This document shows, one piece after another, positions 1 through 6,853 of a stretch of 13,606 nucleotides of DNA; positions within the stretch are counted from its first letter, which is position 1, and every line of letters begins with the position of its first letter. The notes under the pieces are model-generated. The model made no database searches, was not told the origin of the DNA, and saw nothing but the letters and a program-made list of their open reading frames with translations. The translations under genes were made by a program, and so were the position numbers. The DNA comes from Caldifarciminota bacterium 4484_18 (lineage in GTDB: Bacteria > Hydrothermota > UBA3073 > NMUJ01). The stretch covers positions 1-13,606 of the forward strand of contig NMUJ01000024.1 of the NCBI GenBank assembly GCA_002256535.1, given 5' to 3'.

Positions 1-9
1 GCGTTTCAT
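1..9 (-). CDS. Start of next gene in the hydrogenase-type operon (3 codons only)
   Basis: Read on the minus strand, an ATG at positions 9-7 overlaps the TGA stop of the preceding gene (8-6) in an ATGA arrangement, followed by AAA CGC (Met-Lys-Arg). This is the usual sign of translational coupling. In sulfhydrogenase operons the gene after the gamma subunit is the delta subunit (a 20-kDa NADH-dehydrogenase-like small hydrogenase subunit), so that is the likely product. Nothing in the three codons themselves shows it. Confidence 0.45.
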
Positions 10-836
10 TCCCATATCTCCGGTATATCCATTATCATATCGTAACTGAACACCGGCCCATCCTTACAGACAAAGTATTTACCCAATGCACAATGGCCAC
101 ACTTGCCAAGTCCACACGACATGTTTTTCTCCATCGAAAGGTAAATATTTTCAGGTTTGAACCCCAATTCGAGCAACTTCAAAGTACCAAACTTCATCAT
201 TATTGGTGGCATCATTATCGGTGGCCCACACACCACAGCTACTGCGTTATCATAGTCCATTTTGAATTTGTCCAACAATACAGTTACAACACCCTCAGTT
301 TCTTTCCAAGTTTCGTCCTTCTTGTCCACACTACGGAAGACCTCAAGATGTTTGTTCTGCATCCACTCTTTTTCAAACTGCTCTTTATACACTATATCCT
401 GTGGTGTACGTGCACCATAACATAACACAATACGCTTGAACTTGTCGGGTGTCTCAAGCACTGTAAGTAGAAACGATCGCAATGGTGCCATACCTACACC
501 ACCGCCGAGTATTAGAACCTCTTTCCCATACATTTTGTCGAGCGGATAACCCTTACCATACGGGCCACGTATCCCCACAACGTTACCTTCCTTCATCTCG
601 TGCAACCTCTCGGTAACTGTACCAACTTTCATGATAGTTACGTCAAGCTTGTCTTTCTCAAAGGGTGCCGAAGATGGAGTAAAAGGTGCCTCACCCACAC
701 CCGGTACTGTTATCTCTACAAATTGACCGGTCGCAAACTCAATCGGCTTCTCTGGTATCAATACAAACGTTTTGATTGTAGGTGTCTCATCGATTACGCG
801 GTCGATCCTCGCTTTAATAGGCCTGTAAATACTCAT
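6..836 (-). CDS. Sulfhydrogenase gamma-like / AsrB-like flavin reductase with 2Fe-2S centre
   Basis: This is a 276-residue cytoplasmic electron-transfer protein of the ferredoxin-reductase superfamily. It matches the gamma subunit of group 3b NiFe sulfhydrogenases, AsrB and PyrK. An N-terminal FAD-binding barrel (about 1-100) contains GPYGKGYPLD at 91-100. The NAD(P)-binding domain has GGGVGMAP at 111-118 and VCGPP at 202-206. A C-terminal 2Fe-2S site has Cys241, Cys246, Cys249 and Cys257. The predicted role is moving electrons between NAD(P)H and the Fe-S subunit encoded just upstream; its ATG is only 4 bases after that gene's stop. Length is close to known gamma subunits. One oddity is a PPIMM pentapeptide that occurs twice in tandem right after the CGPP motif, caused by a 15-bp duplication. 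Hydrogenase versus anaerobic sulfite reductase cannot be settled without the downstream subunits. Confidence 0.85.
   Translation of the reverse strand: MSIYRPIKARIDRVIDETPTIKTFVLIPEKPIEFATGQFVEITVPGVGEAPFTPSSAPFEKDKLDVTIMKVGTVTERLHEMKEGNVVGIRGPYGKGYPLDKMYGKEVLILGGGVGMAPLRSFLLTVLETPDKFKRIVLCYGARTPQDIVYKEQFEKEWMQNKHLEVFRSVDKKDETWKETEGVVTVLLDKFKMDYDNAVAVVCGPPIMMPPIMMKFGTLKLLELGFKPENIYLSMEKNMSCGLGKCGHCALGKYFVCKDGPVFSYDMIMDIPEIWE
195..224 (-). repeat. 15-bp in-frame tandem duplication in the NAD-binding motif
   Basis: Positions 195-209 and 210-224 are two adjacent 15-bp copies differing at one base (T204 versus C219). On the coding strand they give PPIMM-PPIMM. The family normally has one copy after the conserved CGP, so the second looks like a recent replication-slippage insertion of five residues beside the nucleotide-binding loop. 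Confidence 0.75.
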
Positions 837-840
837 CTCA

Positions 841-1836
841 CTATTTGGCTAAATCAGTCAACACCTCACGCATATCGATCTTACCATGACACGCTTCTAT
901 ACATCTGCCACACCCAACACATGCACGTAACCCAAACCGCTCAACCCTATACACAAATTTACAGTAGTACCTATTACGGAAACGTTCGAACAAGTGTTTG
1001 CGTGGGTTGGCACCTCCCGCCACACGTGCGTAACCAACCGATTGACACGAATCCCACACACGTGCTTTTGCGAAATCTTCTAATTCCTGCAGTAGGAAAC
1101 AGTGGCAGCTTGGACATACGTTCGTACATGCGAAACAAGTGACGCAGGTCTCAGCATGCTGTTTCCATACCTCACTTTCATATTTATCCTTTAATAGGTT
1201 ATATATATCTTCTGGGAATTTGAACTTCTTATTCGACTCCAAGATTGTTTCAGCAACCCTTTTACGGAGCTCATCCCTCTCTGCGATTTGTGTTGCATTC
1301 GCTTCGTTTAACTCGATATTCATTTCATCAAGCACCTTTTGTCCCCTTTCTGTACCCACCTCGATGAGAATTTTATCCTCTATATAGGATAGATTCAGGT
1401 CAAACCCCTTCTCCGGGAACGGCGTATCTCCAAGACAAGAGCAGAAGCACACATCCAGTGGGTTGAAACAATCTTCGCTGATTATTATCGTATTATCCCT
1501 ACGTAGCTTGTAATAATCGTCGATAAAGTCCGGATCGAGGAATACACTGTCTAAGGTTGCAACTGCACGTAAATCACACCCCTTTACACCCATCAGGATC
1601 GTATCCCTGGGTTGGAATTCCTTCACAACATTCTCTTGTACTGGGTAGAGGAAAAACTTAATAGATGGGTAGATTCTTGCACCTAACTTAGCAAGCTTAT
1701 CAACCTTATCCTCGTCTAATAACGAATACTTTATGCCGAAAGTTGACTCAATCGGCCCATAAACAGCATATGCCCGCAACAGGGCTTTCACACCGGCTTT
1801 CCACGCATCCAGATCTACGTGAAAGACCTTTGCCAT
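841..1836 (-). CDS. Sulfhydrogenase beta-like / AsrA-like 4Fe-4S subunit
   Basis: This 331-residue iron-sulfur protein resembles the beta subunit of group 3b sulfhydrogenase and AsrA. Residues 1-220 form the characteristic N-terminal domain, with GCDLRA near 86-91 and a Cys-rich segment at 123-134 (Cys123, Cys130, Cys132, Cys134). Two ferredoxin-type clusters follow: Cys231, 234, 237 and 241, then Cys306, 309, 312 and 316. The Pro usually following the last cysteine of a 4Fe-4S motif is His317 here. It should relay electrons between the flavin subunit encoded 4 bases downstream and the catalytic subunits beyond the window. I chose the ATG at 1836 (MAKVF) over the ATG at 1851, because a TAAAAT -10 box would overlap the latter and family members begin close to this point. 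No clear Shine-Dalgarno precedes either start. Confidence 0.82.
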   Translation of the reverse strand: MAKVFHVDLDAWKAGVKALLRAYAVYGPIESTFGIKYSLLDEDKVDKLAKLGARIYPSIKFFLYPVQENVVKEFQPRDTILMGVKGCDLRAVATLDSVFLDPDFIDDYYKLRRDNTIIISEDCFNPLDVCFCSCLGDTPFPEKGFDLNLSYIEDKILIEVGTERGQKVLDEMNIELNEANATQIAERDELRKRVAETILESNKKFKFPEDIYNLLKDKYESEVWKQHAETCVTCFACTNVCPSCHCFLLQELEDFAKARVWDSCQSVGYARVAGGANPRKHLFERFRNRYYCKFVYRVERFGLRACVGCGRCIEACHGKIDMREVLTDLAK

Positions 1837-1849
1837 AATGTTGCATATC

Positions 1850-1876
1850 ATTTTATGGAAAAAATTTTTTAGTCAA
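1850..1876 (-). promoter_or_regulatory. Candidate promoter of the hydrogenase-type operon
   Basis: On the minus strand TTGACT (1876-1871) is followed after 15 bases, which include an A6T6 tract, by TAAAAT (1855-1850). Transcription would start near 1843, giving a leader of only a few bases before the ATG at 1836. The same boxes with the same 15-base gap recur upstream of two other transcription units in this window, which raises confidence. Confidence 0.45.
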
Positions 1877-1912
1877 GTCTTTTAATTACAAACACTCTCG
1901 GATTACAAGTAT

Positions 1913-1932
1913 CTGCAAGGAAAATCTTGCAG
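1913..1932. promoter_or_regulatory. Perfect 7-bp inverted repeat, candidate operator
   Basis: CTGCAAG (1913-1919) and CTTGCAG (1926-1932) form a perfect dyad around a 6-base AT-rich spacer. It lies in the divergent region, 37-56 bases upstream of the -35 box of the minus-strand operon and upstream of the plus-strand promoter candidates. Its geometry fits a dimeric transcription-factor site that could coordinate both operons. It has no T-run and so is not a terminator. Confidence 0.4.
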
Positions 1933-2003
1933 CCACCCCCTCTATTGCCAAACACAGCTGTTCGATGAACCTAACTCAGAACTTACATCGCCATCTATTG
2001 AGG

Positions 2004-2032
2004 TTGACAACAAGGATACCAATATTATTTTG
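2004..2032 (+). promoter_or_regulatory. Candidate promoter of the glcD-pckG operon, distal
   Basis: A perfect TTGACA (2004-2009) is followed 15 bases later by TTATTTTG (2025-2032). This resembles the TTG...TAnnTTTG layout of the FCB group and has the same spacing as the other promoter candidates here. The -10 element has one clear mismatch. It would give a leader of roughly 65-70 bases. Confidence 0.3.
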
Positions 2033-2039
2033 GATGGAA

Positions 2040-2068
2040 TTTACTCAACTATGCATGACAGGTATATT
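2040..2068 (+). promoter_or_regulatory. Candidate promoter of the glcD-pckG operon, proximal
   Basis: TTTACT (2040-2045) and TATATT (2063-2068) are separated by 17 bases, a classical sigma-70 layout with 4/6 and 5/6 matches. It is an alternative to the distal candidate. Transcription would begin near 2075, about 30 bases before the start codon. Confidence 0.35.
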
Positions 2069-2094
2069 TTCCATTACGGGACACCATCTGGGGT

Positions 2095-2105
2095 AAGGAG
2101 GTGAT
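2095..2105 (+). promoter_or_regulatory. Very strong ribosome binding site of the FAD oxidase gene
   Basis: AAGGAGGTGAT is a full-length complement of the usual 16S rRNA 3' end and directly abuts the ATG at 2106, with GGAGG four bases from the start. It fixes the start codon. It also shows the host uses Shine-Dalgarno initiation, unlike typical Bacteroidota. Confidence 0.85.
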
Positions 2106-3542
2106 ATGGGTAAACAAGTAGATATCAAACTGTTAGAATCCATAGTTGGCAAGGATAACGTATCCAACAACCCCGCCATACGCTATGTGTACGGAACAGA
2201 TGCCTCCGTACACCAGAGTATGCCAGATGTGGTGGTACAACCAAGAACTATCGAACATGTACAGGAAATTATGCGTTATGCGAACGCCGAACTTATACCG
2301 GTGATACCACGGGGTGCAGGTTCAGGTATGTCAGGCCATACGGTACCGATTGATGGTGGTATCATTCTCGATATGAAACGCATGAACCGCATCTTGGAGA
2401 TAAGGCCAGAAGACATGTACTGCAGGGTAGAACCTGGTGTGGTGGACGATGACCTTAACCGTGCACTTAAGCCTTACGGTATGTTTTACCCACCCTCACC
2501 TGCATCAAGTAGGATCGCTACAATAGGGGGTGAGATTGGTAACAATGCCAGCGGCATTAGGTCGGTAAAGTATGGTGCCACAAGGGACTATGTGCTCGGT
2601 ATGAAGTTAGTGCTTGCAAACGGTTATCTCGTCAACCTTGGTGCCACCACACGTGTGGAGGCAGCTGGTTATCAGATACATAGGTTAATCGTCGGTTCAG
2701 AGGGTACACTTGGTATTATCGTTGAAGCTACCATGAAGTTCATACCATTACCGAAATTACGTTGCTTAGGTATGGCGACCTTCGACAGAATAGAGTATGC
2801 TGGTGATGCAATCGCTGACATAATTACAACTGGTGCAGAGCCATCCATGTTGGAGCTTATGGATCATATTGCTATAAAAGCGGTGAACACCACGTTGAAT
2901 ATGGGTTTACCAGATGTTGAAGCCATAGTGCTCTTTGAAGCCGACGGCAAGGTCAAAGAGGCTGTGGATTACGAAATGCAGACAATGAAATCGATTTGTG
3001 AAAAACATCATGGTGAAGTGAAAGCGATGAGCTATGATGCACAGGAGCGTACAAGGATCTATGCAGGTCGTAAGAAACTATTTGCAGCACTGTCGAGATA
3101 TAAAGAGGGGCTTGCCTGTACTGCGTTGGCCGACGATATGGCGGTACCATACTCGAAGATGGCCGAATGTGCCAAGAAGATACACGAAGTAGCCGAAAAG
3201 TATGGTGTGATAATGACTGCATATGGACATTGTGGTGCAGGTGTCATGCACACAAAGATATTGATGGATCCCACCAAGAAAGAGCAATGGGAAGCAGCCA
3301 AACATGCAGTTGAAGAGATTTACAATTACGTGCATAGTGTGGGCGGGATAACATCCGGTGAACATGGTATAGCGATATCGAAAGCACCCTCATGGAAGAA
3401 AGCACGCAAAGATCTCTTACCCGTGATGCGTACCATCAAGCGTGCACTCGACCCCAATAATATATTGAATCCACATAAGTTGATGGACGCACCAGAGGAT
3501 TGGTTGACAGCTACTCCACTTAGATATTGGGTGAAAGCATGA
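2106..3542 (+). CDS. GlcD-type FAD-linked 2-hydroxy-acid oxidase/dehydrogenase
   Basis: This 478-residue cytoplasmic flavoprotein belongs to the GlcD / D-lactate dehydrogenase (PCMH FAD) family. The FAD domain shows PRGAGSGMSG (68-77), GGEIGNNASG (141-150) and GSEGTLGII (197-205). The C-terminal domain has GHCGAGVMH (374-382), which keeps both metal-ligand histidines but replaces the usual GDGN with GAGV. It also has SGEHG (417-421) and DPNNILNP (449-456). Length and domain order are normal and the gene looks intact. The substrate is probably a D-2-hydroxy acid (lactate, glycolate or 2-hydroxyglutarate), which motifs alone cannot settle. The next gene encodes an HdrD/GlcF-type Fe-S protein, the usual electron acceptor of this family. 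It is the first gene of a long plus-strand operon that also contains pckG and fumarate-reductase-like subunits. Confidence 0.88.
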   Translation: MGKQVDIKLLESIVGKDNVSNNPAIRYVYGTDASVHQSMPDVVVQPRTIEHVQEIMRYANAELIPVIPRGAGSGMSGHTVPIDGGIILDMKRMNRILEIRPEDMYCRVEPGVVDDDLNRALKPYGMFYPPSPASSRIATIGGEIGNNASGIRSVKYGATRDYVLGMKLVLANGYLVNLGATTRVEAAGYQIHRLIVGSEGTLGIIVEATMKFIPLPKLRCLGMATFDRIEYAGDAIADIITTGAEPSMLELMDHIAIKAVNTTLNMGLPDVEAIVLFEADGKVKEAVDYEMQTMKSICEKHHGEVKAMSYDAQERTRIYAGRKKLFAALSRYKEGLACTALADDMAVPYSKMAECAKKIHEVAEKYGVIMTAYGHCGAGVMHTKILMDPTKKEQWEAAKHAVEEIYNYVHSVGGITSGEHGIAISKAPSWKKARKDLLPVMRTIKRALDPNNILNPHKLMDAPEDWLTATPLRYWVKA

Positions 3543-3603
3543 TATCAAAAGATAAACATTCCTTAAATCCAGATACCCATATTATATCACGATCGATCAT
3601 TAA

Positions 3604-3609
3604 AGGGGG
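3604..3609 (+). promoter_or_regulatory. Ribosome binding site that decides the start of the HdrD-like gene
   Basis: AGGGGG lies four bases before the ATG at 3614. An in-frame ATG at 3539 overlaps the upstream TGA (ATGA) but would add 25 residues with no family resemblance and has only a weak GGGTGA upstream. The 3614 start places the first 4Fe-4S motif at residue 16, as expected for the family. Confidence 0.6.
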
Positions 3610-3613
3610 CAAG

Positions 3614-4666
3614 ATGGATATCCAGTACCTAAAAGCTTGGGAAGCCGAACTCAATACCTGTATCAGGTGTGCATACTGTTTTGAGGGGTGTCCTGTATTC
3701 AAGCAACTTGGTTGGGAAGTCGATAGTGCTCGTGGCAAGGCAGTACTCACGTATGGGTTGCTTACGGGTGAGCTTGAACCTTCCGATTACGTTGTACGTA
3801 AGATTTATGAATGTTCATTTTGCAAGGATTGTACTGAAAGATGTTCAGCAAATGTAGCAATCCCAGATATACTGGCGGCAGCGCGTGCAGATCTGGTGAG
3901 TGCAGGTTTCGTATACGACGAACATCGAGAGTTACTGGATAAAATCAAACAAACTGGCAACATATTTGGTAAGGAGCTCACACCACCCATACGTGAGGGT
4001 GAAACCCCGATATTACTTGGATGTAGGTTCCTCGAGCGGAGTGAGGATGCACAACGATACCTTGAGATACTGGAAAAAATAGGTATCAAACCAAAGGTGT
4101 TTGACGAAATATGTTGCGGTATGCCATTCGGTGTGTTGGGGTATAAAGATGAACTCATCCACCATCAACAGGAATTCCGTAAGCGGTTACCTGCAGATGA
4201 ATTCATCTGTTTATGTACCACATGTATATTCTTTATTAAAAAAAGCTATCCGGAGTTGAACCCCAAATACGTGATCGAAGTGATAAGAGAAAGGTTGCCC
4301 AACGTTAATGTTAAGAAGCTGGGTCTAAAAGTGACGTACCACGACCCGTGTAATTTAGCGAGAGGGTTGGGTATGGTAAAGGAACCCCGTGATATACTGA
4401 GGATGATAGGTGTTGAGGTAGTGGAGTTACCCACAAAAGGTAAAGAAGCAGAATGTTGTGGTGGTGGCGGCGGTTTGTTGGTCACTAACCTCGAGTTAGC
4501 CGAGAAGATTGCAGAAAGGAGATTAAATGAGGCAATAGCACTTGGTGTCGATATGCTGGTAACACTATGTCCTACGTGTGAGCTTAACCTTGGCAATATT
4601 GCCAAGAGGGGGGACAAAATTGAGGTAAAGAACTTGTTAGACTTAGTCTGGCAAGCATTAAAATAA
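3614..4666 (+). CDS. HdrD/GlcF-type Fe-S protein with two CCG domains
   Basis: This is a 350-residue cytoplasmic electron carrier of the heterodisulfide-reductase D / glycolate oxidase GlcF family. Two N-terminal 4Fe-4S motifs use Cys16, 19, 22 and 26 and Cys67, 70, 73 and 77. Two cysteine-rich CCG domains follow: Cys137, Cys167-168, Cys201 and Cys204; then Cys246, Cys281-282, Cys319 and Cys322. In HdrB/HdrD these hold non-cubane 4Fe-4S clusters. The stretch after Cys281-282 is a run of glycines, as is common. Placement behind the GlcD-type oxidase makes it the likely electron acceptor of that enzyme. The fumarate-reductase-like Fe-S subunit further down lacks the CCG domain fused to it in methanogen TfrB, so sharing with that complex is possible. 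It appears intact. A longer form from the coupled ATG at 3539 cannot be excluded. Confidence 0.87.
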   Translation: MDIQYLKAWEAELNTCIRCAYCFEGCPVFKQLGWEVDSARGKAVLTYGLLTGELEPSDYVVRKIYECSFCKDCTERCSANVAIPDILAAARADLVSAGFVYDEHRELLDKIKQTGNIFGKELTPPIREGETPILLGCRFLERSEDAQRYLEILEKIGIKPKVFDEICCGMPFGVLGYKDELIHHQQEFRKRLPADEFICLCTTCIFFIKKSYPELNPKYVIEVIRERLPNVNVKKLGLKVTYHDPCNLARGLGMVKEPRDILRMIGVEVVELPTKGKEAECCGGGGGLLVTNLELAEKIAERRLNEAIALGVDMLVTLCPTCELNLGNIAKRGDKIEVKNLLDLVWQALK

Positions 4667-4667
4667 A

Positions 4668-4673
4668 AGGAGG
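4668..4673 (+). promoter_or_regulatory. Ribosome binding site that decides the pckG start
   Basis: AGGAGG ends 8 bases before the ATG at 4682 but only 2 bases before the in-frame TTG at 4676. Spacing therefore favours the ATG, shortening the protein by two residues. Confidence 0.75.
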
Positions 4674-4681
4674 TCTTGAAG

Positions 4682-6574
4682 ATGGGTAAAGATTATCTTG
4701 ATATCCTTAAGGAAAGGTTGGATGAACCCAACTATAAGAAGCTTATGGCGATCAACAATCCATACTTACATGAGTTTGTGGCTAAGTACATAGAGCTTTG
4801 TAACCCAGACAGTATCTTCGTGTCAGATGATTCAGATGAAGCCCTCCAGTACATAAGTGAAGCAGCGATCAAAACCGGTGAGGAGATACCACTTGCAATT
4901 CCTGGCCATACCGTGCATTTCGATGGCTACTACGATCAGGCACGCGATCGCGAACATACTAAATTCCTCTTACCTAAGGGTATAGATCTTGGCCCCACAA
5001 TCAAAGCGATGGATAGGGACGAAGGGTTACGTGAGATACACGAAATACTTAAGGATATAATGAAGGGACACGAACTTTACGTATGCTTCTACTGCTTAGG
5101 GCCTACAAACTCGGTATTCTCCATACCTTGTGTACAGTTGACGGATTCGAGCTACGTTGCACATAGTGAGAACATACTCTACAGACAGGGGTATGAGGAG
5201 TTCGTAAAGCGTGGCCCCACAAGGAAATTCTTCAAATTCGTACATTCGGAGGGCGAGCTGGATGAACGTAAGACTTCCAAAAACATAGATAAACGTCGCA
5301 TATATATAGATTTGGAAGAAGATACAGTCTATTCCACGAATACCCAGTACGGCGGTAATACGATAGGGTTGAAGAAACTCGCGATGCGACTTGCTATCAA
5401 CCATGCCTCAAAAGAGGGATGGCTAACCGAACATATGCTGGTCATGGGAGTACATGGCCCCAAGCGTAGGGTAACCTACTTTACCGGTGCGTTCCCGTCA
5501 CTATGTGGTAAAACCTCAACCGCCATGCTGGAGGGTGAATCCATCGTAGGTGACGATATAGCGTATATCAGGAACATAAACGGTGAGGCACGTGCAGTGA
5601 ATGTGGAAAAGGGTGTATTCGGTATAATACAGGGGATAAACTCGAAAGACGATCCAATACAGTGGAAAGTTCTACACAGTCCAGTGGAGATCATCTTCTC
5701 CAACGTATTAGTGACAGAGGATAAACGTGTACATTGGATTGGTAAGGATGGTGAGGTACCAGCTCGTGGCTATAATCACTCGGGTGAATGGTGGATTGGT
5801 AAAAAAGATGCCGAAGGCAGGGAGATACCATGTTCGCATCCAAATGCTAGGTTTACGGTTGAGTTGAAGCATTTCAAAAATGTAGATCCGAGACTACACG
5901 ATCCCGAAGGTGTACCAGTAGGTGCTATCGTCTATGGAGGGCGAGACTCAGATACATGGGTACCGGTTCAGGAGGCGTTCGATTGGGTGCATGGTATAGT
6001 AGCTAAAGGTGCGGCACTCGAATCCGAACGCACAGCAGCTGTATTGGGTAAAGAAGGGGTACGTGAGTTCAACCCGATGTCGAACCTCGATTTCCTCTCA
6101 ATCCCTGTAGGTAAATACATACAGGTTAATATTGAGTTTGGTAAGAAACTGAATAAGAAGCCGAAAATATTCGGGGTTAACTATTTCTTGAGAGATAAAG
6201 AGACAGGTGAGTTCCTGAACGATAAAGTTGATAAACGCGTATGGTACAAGTGGATGGAGCTACGTGTACATGGTGGAGTGGGTGCAATCAAAACACCAAC
6301 CGGTTATATACCCAAGTATGAAGATCTAAAGCGCTTATTCAAGGAGGTGCTGGGTAAGGATTACTCAAAAGAAGCCTATATGAAACAGTTCACGATTAGG
6401 GTGCGAGAGAATCTGGCCAAGATCGATAGGATCAAGAAGATCTACGAAACGAAGGTACCTGATGCACCACAGATCGTGTTTGAGGTATTAGAAAAAGAGC
6501 GTAAGCGGTTGGAGGAAGCACGCAATAAATATGGGGATTATATAACACCGGATAAGTTTGAGGAGGTTGACTAA
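4682..6574 (+). CDS. pckG: Phosphoenolpyruvate carboxykinase (GTP)
   Basis: At 630 residues, this catalyses the reversible GTP-dependent conversion of oxaloacetate to PEP and CO2 in the cytoplasm. It shows the GTP-type signature loop FPSLCGKTST (271-280), which contains the P-loop Lys and the reactive Cys typical of this class. It also has the metal-binding GDDIAYIR (290-297), YGGNTIG (223-229) in the substrate region, and EIPCSHPNARFT (381-392) in the nucleotide-binding region. Length is normal for the family and the ATP-type signature is absent. Ser-Thr after the P-loop, where animal enzymes have Asn-Leu, resembles archaeal-type sequences (from memory). It lies between the oxidase/HdrD pair and the fumarate-reductase-like genes. 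It could therefore work anaplerotically (PEP to oxaloacetate, towards malate and fumarate) or in gluconeogenesis. The gene is intact. Confidence 0.95.
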   Translation: MGKDYLDILKERLDEPNYKKLMAINNPYLHEFVAKYIELCNPDSIFVSDDSDEALQYISEAAIKTGEEIPLAIPGHTVHFDGYYDQARDREHTKFLLPKGIDLGPTIKAMDRDEGLREIHEILKDIMKGHELYVCFYCLGPTNSVFSIPCVQLTDSSYVAHSENILYRQGYEEFVKRGPTRKFFKFVHSEGELDERKTSKNIDKRRIYIDLEEDTVYSTNTQYGGNTIGLKKLAMRLAINHASKEGWLTEHMLVMGVHGPKRRVTYFTGAFPSLCGKTSTAMLEGESIVGDDIAYIRNINGEARAVNVEKGVFGIIQGINSKDDPIQWKVLHSPVEIIFSNVLVTEDKRVHWIGKDGEVPARGYNHSGEWWIGKKDAEGREIPCSHPNARFTVELKHFKNVDPRLHDPEGVPVGAIVYGGRDSDTWVPVQEAFDWVHGIVAKGAALESERTAAVLGKEGVREFNPMSNLDFLSIPVGKYIQVNIEFGKKLNKKPKIFGVNYFLRDKETGEFLNDKVDKRVWYKWMELRVHGGVGAIKTPTGYIPKYEDLKRLFKEVLGKDYSKEAYMKQFTIRVRENLAKIDRIKKIYETKVPDAPQIVFEVLEKERKRLEEARNKYGDYITPDKFEEVD

Positions 6575-6577
6575 CAG

Positions 6578-6835
6578 TTGGGTACTACAGCAGCTCGTAT
6601 AGTGGTGAAGGTGCAACCAAACGCAACTAAGGGTGAGGTGGTGCGATTCGTGGATGATGTATTATATGTGAAGGTAATCGCCCCTCCTGTTAGGGGGAAG
6701 GCGAATACGGAGCTCATTAAGTTGCTTAGCAAAGAATTAGGGGTTGACAAATCCAGCATACGAATAGAGAAGGGGCTCACCAGTAGAAAGAAGCTTGTAT
6801 TGATAGAGGGTGTATCACAAGCGTATTGCTGTTAA
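6578..6835 (+). CDS. YggU/DUF167 family small protein
   Basis: This 85-residue protein matches the DUF167 family. It has KVQPNATKGEV near 11-21, the signature APPVRGKAN near 36-44, and a GLTSRKK segment near 65-71. The family is widespread in bacteria and archaea and structurally known, but its function is not established. The start is a TTG at 6578; no ATG exists in frame. AGGAGG at 6561-6566, inside the 3' end of pckG, provides the ribosome site 11 bases away. Only 3 bases separate it from the pckG stop, so it is translated from the same transcript. A link to PEP carboxykinase function is not implied by the family. Confidence 0.85.
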   Translation: MGTTAARIVVKVQPNATKGEVVRFVDDVLYVKVIAPPVRGKANTELIKLLSKELGVDKSSIRIEKGLTSRKKLVLIEGVSQAYCC

Positions 6836-6853
6836 CCACGAGTAGGAGGTACC

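Larger units (their letters stand above)
1886..2104 (+). other. Start-less open frame upstream of glcD; possible gene remnant
   Basis: A 72-codon frame runs from just after a TAA (1883-1885) to a TGA at 2102-2104. The TGA lies inside the Shine-Dalgarno of the next gene and one base before its ATG. No plausible start codon with a ribosome site exists before an internal ATG near 2052. The translated composition (for example SIEVDNKDTNIILDG) looks more protein-like than most antisense frames, and the stop/SD/start arrangement is typical of an operon junction. It may be the C-terminal remnant of a lost gene, or simply an open stretch by chance. The same region also holds promoter-like boxes, which argues for plain intergenic DNA. 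Confidence 0.2.

Noticed and set aside
600..1142. A 180-codon open frame on the plus strand opposite the hydrogenase-type genes
   Set aside because: It lies antisense to two clearly conserved proteins. It has His/Thr/Tyr-rich composition without family resemblance, and no ribosome site.
3527..3613. N-terminal extension of the HdrD-like protein from 3527 or 3539
   Set aside because: The extra residues resemble no family sequence, and a better ribosome site precedes the ATG at 3614. The coupled ATG at 3539 remains a minor possibility.
4676..4684. TTG at 4676 as the pckG start
   Set aside because: It is only two bases from the Shine-Dalgarno, while the ATG at 4682 has optimal spacing.
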